From assembly GCF_014773265.1 (NCBI RefSeq), contig NZ_JACWMY010000003.1:186001-250000 (forward strand): a stretch of 64,000 nt of DNA, read 5' to 3'. Below, piece by piece: positions 42,581 to 52,189 of the stretch (positions within the stretch are counted from its first letter, which is position 1; each line of letters starts with the position of its first letter). This stretch comes from Mucilaginibacter pankratovii (GTDB taxonomy: Bacteria > Bacteroidota > Bacteroidia > Sphingobacteriales > Sphingobacteriaceae). The notes below the pieces were generated by a model. That model worked only from the letters and a program-made list of their open reading frames with translations. It was not told the origin of the DNA and searched no databases. A program made the translations under genes and the position numbers.

Positions 42581-43192
42581 ATGAAAAACGTATTACTACA
42601 ATCTAAAATACTAAAAGTACTCTTTGTTTGTTTCTTCCTTAGCAATTATAATGCCTTTGCGCAAAAAACAACAATTTGGGTTGTAAGGCATGGCGAAAAA
42701 GAGCCGGCAACCGTAAAAACCGCCGACGACCCTAACCTTTCTGCCGATGGACAAGCGCGCGCCGAGGCCCTGGCTAAATTTTTAAAGCGAGAAAAAATTA
42801 AGGCTATATACGTTACCAAATACAAACGCAGCATAGAAACCGCAAGGCCCATTGCTACCCAAACAGGCCTAACCCCTGCCGTTTACGGCGATAGCTTAAA
42901 AACCTTTGCAGCTAATGTATTAAAAACTCACAATGGTGGCAATGTACTGATTGTTGGGCACTCTAATACCGTAATGAAAATACTGGATGCCTTTGGCGCC
43001 GAAATGCCCTTTGACACCCTTGATGAGGACGATTTTGATATGGCTTTTAAAATAACCATTAAAAGCAATGGCAAACGGGAACTGGAAGTACGTTACTATG
43101 GCATTCTCCACCATAAATCAGACCTGCCGCAGAAATACCAGGACGACGACCGCCCGGCCCAGCAATTTGTAAGCCCCGCGGCCCATTATTAA
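42581..43192 (+). CDS. Periplasmic histidine phosphatase family protein
   Basis: A 203-residue protein with signal peptide (cleavage near NAFAQ). TIWVVRHGEKEPATV carries the catalytic RHG, KYKRSIETARPIA the second arginine, and VLIVGHSNTVMKILDAFG the second histidine. It belongs to the phosphoglycerate-mutase-like superfamily, SixA size range. Substrate unknown. Its stop directly abuts the stop of the convergent alanine dehydrogenase gene. Confidence 0.9.
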   Translation: MKNVLLQSKILKVLFVCFFLSNYNAFAQKTTIWVVRHGEKEPATVKTADDPNLSADGQARAEALAKFLKREKIKAIYVTKYKRSIETARPIATQTGLTPAVYGDSLKTFAANVLKTHNGGNVLIVGHSNTVMKILDAFGAEMPFDTLDEDDFDMAFKITIKSNGKRELEVRYYGILHHKSDLPQKYQDDDRPAQQFVSPAAHY

Positions 43193-44419
43193 TTAGTGGT
43201 TGGATACAACCAGCAGGTCGAGATCTTTACATGGGATACCAAATCGCTCGCCCATGTGCTTGTTGGTAAGGTGCCCCTGGTAAATATAAACCGCGTTGCG
43301 GATACCCGATTTTTTCCAGATCACGTTCTTCAGCCCGCCATGCTCGCCGATATCCAATAATATAGGCGCGAAAATATTTGTGAGGGCGTAGGTGGCTGTG
43401 CGTGCTACCCGCGATGCAATGTTGGGGACACAATAATGTATAACGTCGTGTTTTCTGAACACCGGGTGCGTGTGGTTAGTCACTTCCGATGTTTCAAAAC
43501 ATCCACCCTGATCGATACTCACATCAATAATTACCGAATTTGGTTTCATTTTGCTTACCGTTGCCTCTGATACCAGGCAGGGGCTGCGGCCATCATCGGC
43601 ACGCATGGCACCAATGGCTACATCGCAGGTAGTAATTGCCTTTTCCAACACAATGGATTGTATCACCGAAGTAAATACCCGGCTGCCGATGTTGTTTTGC
43701 AGGCGGCGCAGTTTATAAATGGATGGGTCGAACACTTTTACTTCGGCCCCTAATGAAATGGCTGTACGGGCGGCATATTCCCCAACGGTACCGGCCCCAA
43801 GTATTACAATTTCGGTTGGCGGAACGCCGGTAATGCCGCCGAGCATCAGACCTTTTCCACCAAAAATATTGCTTAAATATTCGGCTGCTATAAGGATGGA
43901 TGTGGCGCCAACAATTTCGCTCATGGCGCGTACAACCGTTAGGGTGCCGCCTTCATCTTCAATATTTTCAAAACAAATAGCGGTCACTTTTTTTGCCAAT
44001 AACGCCTGCAGGCATTCCGCTTTCAGGGTAGATACCTGCAGCGCGGATATCAGCAGCTGCCCGGGTTTCATCATGGCTATCTCTTCCATGGTAGGCGGCG
44101 CAATTTTTATGATGATATCGGCCTCGTAAACGCGTTTGGTATCGTAAACTATTTGCGCGCCCTGTTCGCTGTAGTTATTATCAGAGAAGTTTGCCGCCTG
44201 GCCGGCGTTGCTTTCTAAAAGCACATCATGCCCGTTGTTTACCAGCAAAGCAACTGATAGCGGCGTAAGCGGAATGCGGTTTTCCTGGAAGGAGACCTCC
44301 TTGGGGATGCCGATATAAAGTTTATTTTTTTTGCTTTTAACCTCCAGCATCGATTCCTGGGGCTGCATCATTGCCTGGCGGGCAACATCAGAAAATCCGC
44401 TATATTTTCCTGAACTCAT
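43193..44419 (-). CDS. ald: Alanine dehydrogenase
   Basis: A 408-residue enzyme. The N-terminal catalytic domain has IGIPKEVSFQENRIPLTP, and the NAD-binding domain has VILGAGTVGEYAART. It interconverts L-alanine and pyruvate plus ammonia using NAD. It is somewhat longer than the usual 370 residues because of a 30-residue N-terminal extension, as in Bacteroidota homologues. It is followed upstream by tsaE and porX in the same direction. Confidence 0.9.
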   Translation of the reverse strand: MSSGKYSGFSDVARQAMMQPQESMLEVKSKKNKLYIGIPKEVSFQENRIPLTPLSVALLVNNGHDVLLESNAGQAANFSDNNYSEQGAQIVYDTKRVYEADIIIKIAPPTMEEIAMMKPGQLLISALQVSTLKAECLQALLAKKVTAICFENIEDEGGTLTVVRAMSEIVGATSILIAAEYLSNIFGGKGLMLGGITGVPPTEIVILGAGTVGEYAARTAISLGAEVKVFDPSIYKLRRLQNNIGSRVFTSVIQSIVLEKAITTCDVAIGAMRADDGRSPCLVSEATVSKMKPNSVIIDVSIDQGGCFETSEVTNHTHPVFRKHDVIHYCVPNIASRVARTATYALTNIFAPILLDIGEHGGLKNVIWKKSGIRNAVYIYQGHLTNKHMGERFGIPCKDLDLLVVSNH

Positions 44420-44476
44420 TTCATTCTATGTTATTTACCGGATGATGAAGATAATAAAAACAAACCAGTTTGGGTA

Positions 44477-44893
44477 TCAAATGTTTTCCACAGTTATTTG
44501 GCGCGTACCCTCTTCCGATACCTTGATGCGGATGCCGGTGTACTGATCCGGTATCAGCCCGGCAATTTTTTCGGGCCACTCTATAAAGCAATAATTATCC
44601 GAGAAAAAATACTCCTCGTAGCCCATATCCAAGGCTTCGCCCTGCTCCTTTAGCCGGTAAAAATCAAAGTGATAAACAGGGCCGTCGGTGCCCGCGTATT
44701 CGTTTACAATAGAGAAGGTAGGGCTGGTAACTTCGTCAGTTACGCCAAGCCCGGCGCAAAGCGATTTGATGAGCGTTGTTTTGCCCGCGCCCATATCGCC
44801 GTAAAACAAAAAGATCTTATTGCTGCCGGCATATTCTAAAATGGTGGATGCCGAGTCGGCAAGCTCTTCGAGGGAGTTGATGTGGATATCCAT
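44477..44893 (-). CDS. tsaE: tRNA threonylcarbamoyladenosine biosynthesis ATPase TsaE
   Basis: A 138-residue P-loop ATPase with Walker A GDMGAGKTTLI, SPTFSIVNEY and HFDFYRLKE, the signature of TsaE. It works with TsaB and TsaD in making t6A37 on ANN-decoding tRNAs. Length is normal. It lies between ald and porX, a neighbourhood typical of Bacteroidota. Confidence 0.97.
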   Translation of the reverse strand: MDIHINSLEELADSASTILEYAGSNKIFLFYGDMGAGKTTLIKSLCAGLGVTDEVTSPTFSIVNEYAGTDGPVYHFDFYRLKEQGEALDMGYEEYFFSDNYCFIEWPEKIAGLIPDQYTGIRIKVSEEGTRQITVENI

Positions 44894-44913
44894 GGGGAAT
44901 AGGTTTTCAAAAA

Positions 44914-45010
44914 CGTCATTGCGAGCGATAGCGCGGCAATCATCGGTAAGCAGAGCCGATTTGCAAAGGCGATTTGCTTGCCGAGGATTGCTTCGTTCCT
45001 CGCAATGACG
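44914..45010. repeat. REP-like palindrome, copy 2 (diverged left arm)
   Basis: The left arm starts CGTCATTGCGAGCGATAGCG and the right arm is GATTGCTTCGTTCCTCGCAA then TGACG. The left arm has diverged from copies 1 and 3. Located between tsaE and porX, inside a same-strand gene run. Confidence 0.8.
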
Positions 45011-45024
45011 TAGGTAAAAAAAGG

Positions 45025-46578
45025 TTATTTCGGCCCGTAAGTTACAATCGGGATGATCATTTCTTCTAACGAGATACCGCCGTGCTGGAAGGTCTCGTTA
45101 TAAAAATTCACAAAATGGTTGTAATTGTTGGGGTACACAAAATAGCTATCGCCTTTGGCAAATACAAAGCTGCTGCTTACATGCAGCTTGGGCAGCATGG
45201 CATCGTGCGGGTTGCGGATGTGGAATACTTCCTTGGCATTATAATTCAGGTTTTTGCCTTGTTTGTAACGCAGGTTGGTATTGGTGTTACGGTCGCCAAT
45301 GATCTTGCTCGGGTTTTTTACCTTGATGGTACCGTGATCGGTTGTGATGATCACCCTAACTTGTTTTGAGGCTAAAAACTTCAGCAGGTCAAACAAGGGC
45401 GAATGCTCAAACCAAGATAGCGTTAACGAGCGGTAAGCCGCATCATCACTGGCCAGCTCGCGGATCATCTGCATATCGGTACGGGCATGGCTCAGCATAT
45501 CCACAAAGTTGTAAACCACCACGTTCAAGTCGTTCTGCATCAGGTTGCTTACCGATTCGTTCAGCGCGCGGCCTTCATCAATGTTTAATATTTTATGATA
45601 AGAGTGTTTAATATCGCGGCGCAGTGTACGTTTCAGCTGATCGGCAATAAAATCGGCCTCATATAAATTCTTGCCGCCTTCGTCCTCATCATTCTGCCAC
45701 ATTTGCGGGTAGCGCTTTTCCATATCCAAAGGCATTAAGCCCGAGAAAATGGCATTACGTGCGTACTGCGTTGCTGTTGGCAGGATGCTGAAATAGGTAT
45801 CCTCTTCCTCCAAACGGAAATACTCGGATATGATAGGGTTGATGATCTTAAACTGATCGTAACGTAAATTATCTATCAGGATAAAGAAAACCGGCCCGTT
45901 GCCATCCAGCTTAGGGAACACCTTCTTTTTAAATAGTTGTGGGGATGATGTTGGCGCAGTATCGGGGTTTTTTACCCAGTCGAGGTAGTTGCGCTCTACA
46001 AACTTGCAAAACTGTACGTTAGCTTCGGCCTTTTGCAGGGTTAGGATCTCGTGCATCCCGGCATCTTCCAATGTTTCCAGTTCCAGTTCCCAATAAATAA
46101 GCTTTTTATAAACATCTACCCATTCCTGGAAACTGAGATTGTCGTTCAGCGTCATCCCCAGCGTGCGGAAATCCATCTGGTAGGCCATGGTGGTTTTCTC
46201 GGTTACCAGGCGTTTGTTCTCGGTAAGTTTTTTTATGGTAAGCTGTATCTGCTTGGGGTGTACAGGCTTTATCAGGTAGTCGTCTATCTTAGATCCGATG
46301 GCATCTTCCATCAGGTACTCTTCCTCATTCTTGGTGATCAGAACGATAGGTACATCGCTGCGGATATTTTTTATTTGCTGTAAAGTTTCAAGGCCGGTTA
46401 GGCCGGGCATATTTTCATCAAGAAAAACAAGATCGAAGTATTGTTTTTTAAATTCGTCTAAGGCATCGTGGCCGTTTGTTACCGTGGTAACTTTATAGCC
46501 TTTTTCTGTTAAGAACATTATGTGCGGTTTCAACAAATCGATCTCGTCGTCGGCCCATAATATGGAGGTATCCTGCAT
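45025..46578 (-). CDS. porX: PorX, type IX secretion response regulator with PglZ domain
   Basis: A 517-residue protein. The receiver domain occupies 1-125 (Asp10, Asp11, phospho-acceptor Asp54 in LVFLDENMPG, Lys in YLIKPVHPKQ), then a helical linker, and an alkaline-phosphatase-fold PglZ domain (FFILIDNLRYDQFKIINPII, VVYNFVDMLSHARTD, VRVIITTDHGTIKV). In Porphyromonas, PorX with the kinase PorY controls T9SS genes and its PglZ domain has phosphodiesterase activity on oligonucleotides. PorY is not in this window. Confidence 0.96.
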   Translation of the reverse strand: MQDTSILWADDEIDLLKPHIMFLTEKGYKVTTVTNGHDALDEFKKQYFDLVFLDENMPGLTGLETLQQIKNIRSDVPIVLITKNEEEYLMEDAIGSKIDDYLIKPVHPKQIQLTIKKLTENKRLVTEKTTMAYQMDFRTLGMTLNDNLSFQEWVDVYKKLIYWELELETLEDAGMHEILTLQKAEANVQFCKFVERNYLDWVKNPDTAPTSSPQLFKKKVFPKLDGNGPVFFILIDNLRYDQFKIINPIISEYFRLEEEDTYFSILPTATQYARNAIFSGLMPLDMEKRYPQMWQNDEDEGGKNLYEADFIADQLKRTLRRDIKHSYHKILNIDEGRALNESVSNLMQNDLNVVVYNFVDMLSHARTDMQMIRELASDDAAYRSLTLSWFEHSPLFDLLKFLASKQVRVIITTDHGTIKVKNPSKIIGDRNTNTNLRYKQGKNLNYNAKEVFHIRNPHDAMLPKLHVSSSFVFAKGDSYFVYPNNYNHFVNFYNETFQHGGISLEEMIIPIVTYGPK

Positions 46579-46717
46579 AATAAATTTATTTTTACCCCCT
46601 TATAACCCCGGGGTAGTATGTTTTGTTGCAAAATTATGCAAAGGTTTAACATATATTAACAATAGCATGGTGCTTGTTTTGTCATAATTCAACACTTTTG
46701 CATTCTATAAAGCTACT

Positions 46718-47944
46718 TTGAACAAAAAGAAGATCATCAACGACCCGGTTTACGGGTTTATCAGTATACCATCCGAGCTGGTGTTCGACCTTATCGAGCA
46801 CCCGTACTTCCAGCGGTTAAGGTACATTAAACAATTGGGAATGACCCATTTGGTTTATCCCGGCGCATTGCATACCCGCTTTCATCATGCTATTGGCGCC
46901 ATGCATTTAATGGGCACCGCCATAGAAACGCTTTGCAATAAAGGATGCACCATCAGCGCCGAAGAAAAGGAAGGGCTGCTTATTGCCATCTTATTGCATG
47001 ATATAGGGCACGGGCCGTTCTCACACGCCCTGGAGCAAACCATTATTGAGGGTATTGACCATGAAGATATCTCCATTTTATTAATGGATAAACTGAATGA
47101 GCAATTCAACGGGCAGCTTTCTTTAGCCATCGGGATATTTAAAGGCACCTACCACAAAAAATTTCTGCATCAACTGGTATCCAGCCAGCTGGATATGGAT
47201 AGGATGGATTACCTTAACCGGGATAGCTTTTTCACTGGCGTATCCGAGGGCGTTATCAGTTCCGATCGTATCATTAAAATGCTGAGCGTAAAGGATGATA
47301 GTGTTACGGTAGAGGAAAAAGGCATTTATTCTATAGAGAAATTCCTGATAGCCCGCAGGCTGATGTATTGGCAGGTGTACCTGCATAAAACGGTTATAGC
47401 GGGTGAGCAGCTACTTTGCAAAATATTTAACCGCAGCCGCGAGCTGGCTTTAGAAGGGCATAAATTCAACATCACGCCCGCACTAAATCATTTTTTGGAG
47501 AAGGTAATTTCTGAAGATGATTTTAAAAACCAGCCCCATCACCTGGATATTTTTGCCAAACTGGATGATACCGATGTAATGGCTGCCGTAAAGGTTTGGG
47601 CAGACAGCGAGGATTTTGTTTTAGCGACACTGTGCAATAACCTGATAGAGCGAAAATTATTCCATGTAGATATCACAGCCGAAAGACCCGATGAAGATTT
47701 TGTTGCAGAACTACGGCGTAAAGCGGCAGCGCTTTATAGTATTAGCGAGGACGAAGCATCGTACTTTGTATTTACCGATGCGATACGCAATAATGCCTAT
47801 AATAAAGGAGATGGAAACATCCATATACTGATGAAGAACGGAGATATTAGGGATATTGCACTGGCAAGTGATAACAGTAACCTGGAGGCCCTTACAAAAA
47901 CAGTAAAAAAACACATACTTTGCTACAGCAAAGCGCTGGTATAG
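46718..47944 (+). CDS. HD-domain phosphohydrolase
   Basis: A 408-residue protein starting at TTG (NKKKIINDPVYGFISIPSEL), as no ATG fits. It has the dGTPase-like HD core: RFHHAIGAMHL, AILLHDIGHGPFSHALEQTI, and SSQLDMDRMDYLNRDSFFTG. It probably hydrolyses a nucleotide; the substrate is unknown. It heads the lipid A gene group and is separated from lpxD by 57 bp. Confidence 0.9.
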   Translation: MNKKKIINDPVYGFISIPSELVFDLIEHPYFQRLRYIKQLGMTHLVYPGALHTRFHHAIGAMHLMGTAIETLCNKGCTISAEEKEGLLIAILLHDIGHGPFSHALEQTIIEGIDHEDISILLMDKLNEQFNGQLSLAIGIFKGTYHKKFLHQLVSSQLDMDRMDYLNRDSFFTGVSEGVISSDRIIKMLSVKDDSVTVEEKGIYSIEKFLIARRLMYWQVYLHKTVIAGEQLLCKIFNRSRELALEGHKFNITPALNHFLEKVISEDDFKNQPHHLDIFAKLDDTDVMAAVKVWADSEDFVLATLCNNLIERKLFHVDITAERPDEDFVAELRRKAAALYSISEDEASYFVFTDAIRNNAYNKGDGNIHILMKNGDIRDIALASDNSNLEALTKTVKKHILCYSKALV

Positions 47945-47989
47945 TTATAGGCAATGTTAATAGTGTATAAACAAAACATAAAATAAACA

Positions 47990-47997
47990 TAAATTTG
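47990..47997 (+). promoter_or_regulatory. Candidate -7 box immediately before lpxD
   Basis: TAAATTTG matches TAnnTTTG but lies only 4 bp before the lpxD ATG. If used, the transcript would be leaderless or nearly so. Confidence 0.35.
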
Positions 47998-48001
47998 CAG
48001 G

Positions 48002-49039
48002 ATGCAATTTACCGCTAAGGACATAGCCTTTATGCTAAACGGAACTGTTGAAGGCGATCCGCTTGCGGCGGTTAGTCAGCTTGCCAAGATAGAGGAGGCG
48101 CAAAACGGTTCATTATCATTTTTGGCTAACCCTAAGTATGAGCAGTATTTGTATACTACAAATGCATCAATAGTTATTATTAATAACGACCAGCAACTTA
48201 CCGGCCCCGTAACGGCATCGCTTATACGGGTAGAAAACGCGTACAGCGCTTTTACCCTTTTGCTGGAACAGTACAACACCTTAAAACTGCGCAAAGCAGG
48301 CATCGAGCAGCCATCTTTTATCCATCCTTCCGCCCAAATAGGGCAGGATGTTTACGTTGGCGCTTTCGCTTACATCAGCCAGGATGTAAAAATGGGGAAT
48401 AACTGTAAAGTATACCCTAATTGCTATATTGCGGATAATGTTACCCTGGGCAATAATGTTACCCTGTTCCCCGGTGTTACCGTTTATTTTGACTGTGTGA
48501 TAGGCAATAATGTTATTATCCACTCGGGCGCGATAATTGGCAGCGATGGCTTTGGCTTTGCACCAAAGACCGATGGAACCTTCAGTAAGATACCACAGAT
48601 AGGCAATGTTATAATTGAGGATGATGTGGAGATAGGTTCCAATACCACTATTGATAGGGCAACAATGGGATCTACCGTTATACACAAAGGCACCAAACTG
48701 GATAACCTGGTACAGATAGCCCACAATGTAGAGATTGGAGAAAATACGGTGATAGCCGCCCAAACCGGCGTTGCGGGTAGCACCAAGCTGGAGAACAACG
48801 TGATGCTTGGCGGGCAGGTTGGCATTGTGGGCCATATCAGCATAGCAAAAGGCACACAGGTGCAGGCACAATCAGGTGTTAGTCGCCCGATAAAGCAGGA
48901 AGGGCAAAAATGGGCCGGTTCGCCTGCTTTGCCTTATGGTAATAACATGCGGTCGAACGTAGTGGTTAGCCGTTTGCCCGAACTGGAAAAAAGAGTTTTA
49001 GAATTAGAAAAGATAATTACTGAATTAAGGAATAGATAG
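48002..49039 (+). CDS. lpxD: UDP-3-O-acylglucosamine N-acyltransferase LpxD
   Basis: A 345-residue left-handed beta-helix acyltransferase with hexapeptide repeats throughout 100-320. GSDGFGFAPKTDGTFSKIPQ and the catalytic His in QIAHNVEIGENTVIAAQTG are LpxD hallmarks, and a C-terminal helix ends the protein. It adds the second acyl chain to UDP-3-acyl-glucosamine in lipid A synthesis. Confidence 0.97.
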   Translation: MQFTAKDIAFMLNGTVEGDPLAAVSQLAKIEEAQNGSLSFLANPKYEQYLYTTNASIVIINNDQQLTGPVTASLIRVENAYSAFTLLLEQYNTLKLRKAGIEQPSFIHPSAQIGQDVYVGAFAYISQDVKMGNNCKVYPNCYIADNVTLGNNVTLFPGVTVYFDCVIGNNVIIHSGAIIGSDGFGFAPKTDGTFSKIPQIGNVIIEDDVEIGSNTTIDRATMGSTVIHKGTKLDNLVQIAHNVEIGENTVIAAQTGVAGSTKLENNVMLGGQVGIVGHISIAKGTQVQAQSGVSRPIKQEGQKWAGSPALPYGNNMRSNVVVSRLPELEKRVLELEKIITELRNR

Positions 49040-49136
49040 TTCACTGGTTCAATAGTTCATTGGTTCATTAGTCTCGTTAAAGAGGTTATTGGACAACCCA
49101 CCAATGAACTACTGAACCAATGAACCAATGAACCAT
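49039..49136. repeat. Intergenic inverted repeat (TGGTTCA family)
   Basis: The left side carries GTTCACTGGTTCAATAGTTC and TTGGTTCATTAG; the right side carries the inverse, including ATGAACCAATGAACCATT. It fills the lpxD-lpxC spacer and ends just before the lpxC start. A related element sits at 51333-51420. Confidence 0.8.
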
Positions 49137-49140
49137 TAAA

Positions 49141-50538
49141 ATGAATGTAAAACAAAGAACGATTAAAGAGCCCGTTTCAGTTTCGGGCACTGGCCTGCAC
49201 ACCGGCGAATTTGTTACGCTTACGTTTAACCCGGCGCCCGAGAAGCATGGCTACAAATTTCGCAGGGTAGATCTGCCCGGCCAGCCCATTATTGAGGCTG
49301 ATTGCGATAACGTAACCGATACCTCGCGCGGTACTACGCTTACCCAAAACGGCGCAAGTGTTAGTACGGTAGAGCATGTGCTTGCCGCCATGGTTGGTTT
49401 GGAAATTGATAATGTACTGATAGACGTGAGCGGCCCCGAAATGCCTATTATGGATGGTAGTTCGATCCAATTCATCGATGCCATTGAGGCCATGGGTTTT
49501 ACCGAGCAGGAGGCCGACCGCGAGTACTATCATATCCCATACAATATCCATTATACCGAGCCAGACCGAAAAGTGGAGATGGTGGCCATGCCTTTAGATA
49601 CCGATTATAGATTCACCTGTATGGTTGATTATAATTCGCAGGTATTGGGTAGCCAGCATGCTACCATATCTACCATTGCGGAGTTTAAAAAAGAAATTGC
49701 ATCAAGCCGTACTTTTTGCTTTTTGCACGAGTTAGAGGCCTTGTTAAAACACGACCTGATAAAAGGCGGCGACCTGAACAATGCCATCGTGGTAGTTGAT
49801 AAGGAAGTGGATGAAGAAGAGCTTGCCCACCTTGCTAAACTGTTTAATCGTAAAGATATCAGCGTAGCACCGCAGGGTATCCTGAACAATATCGAGCTTC
49901 GCCACCAGAACGAGCCGGCCCGCCACAAGCTGCTGGATATGATTGGCGACCTGGCCTTAGTCGGCGTTCCATTGAAAGGCCATATTATGGCTGCAAGGCC
50001 GGGCCACGCAGCAAACGTTGCCTTCGCTAAAAAAATAAAAACGCTAATTAAAAAAGAGCGCAGCCGCAAGCATGTAAAAGTTTACGACCCCAACATGAAG
50101 CCGGTATACGATACGGTACAGATCATGAACATTCTGCCGCATCGCCCGCCGATGCTGCTTATCGATAAGATCTTAGAACTATCAAAAACGCACGTGGTAG
50201 GCTTAAAAGCCGTAACCATGAACGAGCCGTTCTTTATCGGCCACTTCCCGGGCGCACCGGTAATGCCCGGCGTTTTGCAGATAGAGGCCATGGCGCAAAC
50301 CGGCGGTATTTTGGTATTGAACACCGTTCCCGATCCGGAAAACTGGTTGACATTGTTCCTGAAAATAGAAAATGCCAGGTTTAAGGATAAGGTATTGCCC
50401 GGCGATACGTTAATATTTCGTTGCGACCTGGTTGCCCCTATCCGCCGCGGTATTGCGCAGATGAAAGGCATAGGCATGGTTGGCGAAAAAATTGTGGTAG
50501 AGGCCGAGCTAATGGCACAAATAGTAAAATATAAATAG
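49141..50538 (+). CDS. lpxC-fabZ: Fused LpxC deacetylase / FabZ dehydratase
   Basis: A 465-residue bifunctional protein. Residues 1-305 are LpxC (zinc ligand His in VSTVEHVLAAMVGLEIDNV; KHDLIKGGDLNNAIV; HKLLDMIGDLALVG), the committed lipid A step. Residues 310-465 are FabZ (LPHRPPMLLIDKI, and the catalytic loop IGHFPGAPVMPGVLQIEAM). This fusion is characteristic of Bacteroidota and couples lipid A and fatty acid supply. It ends 4 bp before lpxA. Confidence 0.98.
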   Translation: MNVKQRTIKEPVSVSGTGLHTGEFVTLTFNPAPEKHGYKFRRVDLPGQPIIEADCDNVTDTSRGTTLTQNGASVSTVEHVLAAMVGLEIDNVLIDVSGPEMPIMDGSSIQFIDAIEAMGFTEQEADREYYHIPYNIHYTEPDRKVEMVAMPLDTDYRFTCMVDYNSQVLGSQHATISTIAEFKKEIASSRTFCFLHELEALLKHDLIKGGDLNNAIVVVDKEVDEEELAHLAKLFNRKDISVAPQGILNNIELRHQNEPARHKLLDMIGDLALVGVPLKGHIMAARPGHAANVAFAKKIKTLIKKERSRKHVKVYDPNMKPVYDTVQIMNILPHRPPMLLIDKILELSKTHVVGLKAVTMNEPFFIGHFPGAPVMPGVLQIEAMAQTGGILVLNTVPDPENWLTLFLKIENARFKDKVLPGDTLIFRCDLVAPIRRGIAQMKGIGMVGEKIVVEAELMAQIVKYK

Positions 50539-50542
50539 AAGC

Positions 50543-51328
50543 ATGATACAGCCTTTAGCGTACATACACCCCCAGGCCAAAATTGCCGATAACGTGGTTA
50601 TCGAGCCTTTTGTTACCATCCACAAGGATGTGGAAATTGGCGAAGGTACCTGGGTGGGTTCCAACTCGGTTATAATGGATGGTGCCCGTATCGGTAAAAA
50701 TTGCCGTATTTTCCCGGGTGCCGTTGTATCTGCACCACCACAAGATCTGAAATATAAGGGTGAGCCAAGCACCGTTACGATTGGCGATAACACCGTTATC
50801 CGCGAATGCGTAACCCTGAACCGCGGTACTGCCTTAGATAAAAACACCACTACCATTGGCAGTAATTGCCTGCTGATGGCTTACGTACACGTAGCGCACG
50901 ACTGTGTTATTGGCGACAACGTAATTATTGCAAACGCGGTACAGCTTGCCGGGCACATCAACGTTTACGACCATGCCTTTATCGGCGGGACTTCTGCCGT
51001 GCACCAGTTTGTAGAGATTGGCGCACACAGCATGATCTCGGGCGGGTCGCTGGTACGTAAGGATGTGCCACCGTTTACCAAAGCCGGCCGCGAGCCGCTA
51101 TCGTATATCGGTATTAACTCTGTTGGCCTGCGCCGGCGTGGGTTTTCGGCAACCACTATTAACGAGATCCAGGAAATTTACCGCATCATTTTCCTTAAAA
51201 AGTATAACGTAACCAAAGCGCTGGATATCATCGAGGCGGAATTTAACCCAACAGTGGAGCGCGACGAGATCATCAACTTTGTACAGAACTCGCAGCGCGG
51301 TATCATGAAGGGTTTTGGCGCAGTGTAA
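50543..51328 (+). CDS. lpxA: UDP-N-acetylglucosamine acyltransferase LpxA
   Basis: A 261-residue hexapeptide-repeat enzyme. Catalytic His lies in LMAYVHVAHDCVIGDNVI, and VHQFVEIGAHSMISGGSLVR and GINSVGLRRRGFSA are family signatures. It carries out the first acylation of lipid A synthesis. It starts 4 bp after lpxC-fabZ and is co-transcribed. Confidence 0.98.
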   Translation: MIQPLAYIHPQAKIADNVVIEPFVTIHKDVEIGEGTWVGSNSVIMDGARIGKNCRIFPGAVVSAPPQDLKYKGEPSTVTIGDNTVIRECVTLNRGTALDKNTTTIGSNCLLMAYVHVAHDCVIGDNVIIANAVQLAGHINVYDHAFIGGTSAVHQFVEIGAHSMISGGSLVRKDVPPFTKAGREPLSYIGINSVGLRRRGFSATTINEIQEIYRIIFLKKYNVTKALDIIEAEFNPTVERDEIINFVQNSQRGIMKGFGAV

Positions 51329-51332
51329 ATAG

Positions 51333-51420
51333 AGTTCATGGCTGATAGTTCATGGTTCATGGCCTCAAATGAAGCTTACTATGAACTATCACCCATGAAC
51401 TATGAACCAACCATGAACCA
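51333..51420. repeat. Intergenic inverted repeat (GTTCATGG family)
   Basis: GTTCATGGCTGATAGTTCAT on the left faces ATGAACTATCACCCATGAAC and ATGAACC copies on the right. It fills the spacer between lpxA and the ABC gene, like the element before lpxC. Confidence 0.8.
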
Positions 51421-51423
51421 CAA

Positions 51424-52044
51424 ATGAACATCAGCCTCCAAAATATCGGCCGCCGCTTTAACCGTGAATGGATCTTCCGGGGGGTTGACTATACTTTTGA
51501 GAACAAAGAAAGCTACGCGATATTAGGCTCCAACGGTTCAGGGAAATCAACGCTGTTGCAGGTGTTGAACGGCAGCCTGGCGCCGTCTGCCGGGGTGCTT
51601 GCTTATTCTTACGAGGGTAAAGCTGTAGAAGCCGAAAGTGCTTTTACTTACCTGAGCCTTGCAGCGCCGTACCTGGAGTTGATTGAGGAGTTTAGCCTTA
51701 ACGAGATCGTTGATTTTCATTTCAAATTCAAAAGCTATAAAGCCGGGCTCAACAGGCAATCTGTAGTGGATCTTTTAAGCCTGCCCGGCAGCCCGAATAA
51801 ACTGATCAAATACTTTTCATCCGGTATGAAACAGCGCCTAAAACTCGCGCTTGCCTTTTGCTCGGATACCCCCATGCTGATGCTGGATGAACCCACCTCT
51901 AACCTGGATAGCCAGGGCATCGACTGGTATCTTAGCCTTGTAGAACGATACAGCGCCAACCGTTTAACCATCATCTGTAGTAACCAGGAGCATGAATATA
52001 GCTTTTGTAAGAATCGGCTAAGCATAGCCGATTACAAATCGTAG
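51424..52044 (+). CDS. ABC transporter ATP-binding protein
   Basis: A 206-residue ATPase: Walker A GSNGSGKSTLLQ, signature KYFSSGMKQRLKLALAF, Walker B LMLDEPTSNLD. It is short, similar to CcmA-type subunits. No permease is adjacent. The position between lpxA and efp looks conserved in Sphingobacteria, but the transported substrate is unknown. Confidence 0.9.
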   Translation: MNISLQNIGRRFNREWIFRGVDYTFENKESYAILGSNGSGKSTLLQVLNGSLAPSAGVLAYSYEGKAVEAESAFTYLSLAAPYLELIEEFSLNEIVDFHFKFKSYKAGLNRQSVVDLLSLPGSPNKLIKYFSSGMKQRLKLALAFCSDTPMLMLDEPTSNLDSQGIDWYLSLVERYSANRLTIICSNQEHEYSFCKNRLSIADYKS

Positions 52045-52129
52045 AGACGCGATACTTCGTGTCTGGATAAGCATTTTACAACGCGTTCTTACTCCCCTAA
52101 ACAAGACGCGATACTTCGCGTCTCTACAA
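52041..52129. repeat. Pair of AGACGCGATACTTCG palindromes
   Basis: Each unit is itself a palindrome of the form AGACGCGA TACT TCGCGTCT. The left one is imperfect (ends TCGTGTCT) and overlaps the ABC gene stop. The right ends TCTCTACA. The same pair occurs at 60088-60152. Confidence 0.85.
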
Positions 52130-52189
52130 TCCGCCTATTTGCTTCTTTCCTCACAGATAATTATTTTTGCCTCTCAACTATAATTCCAC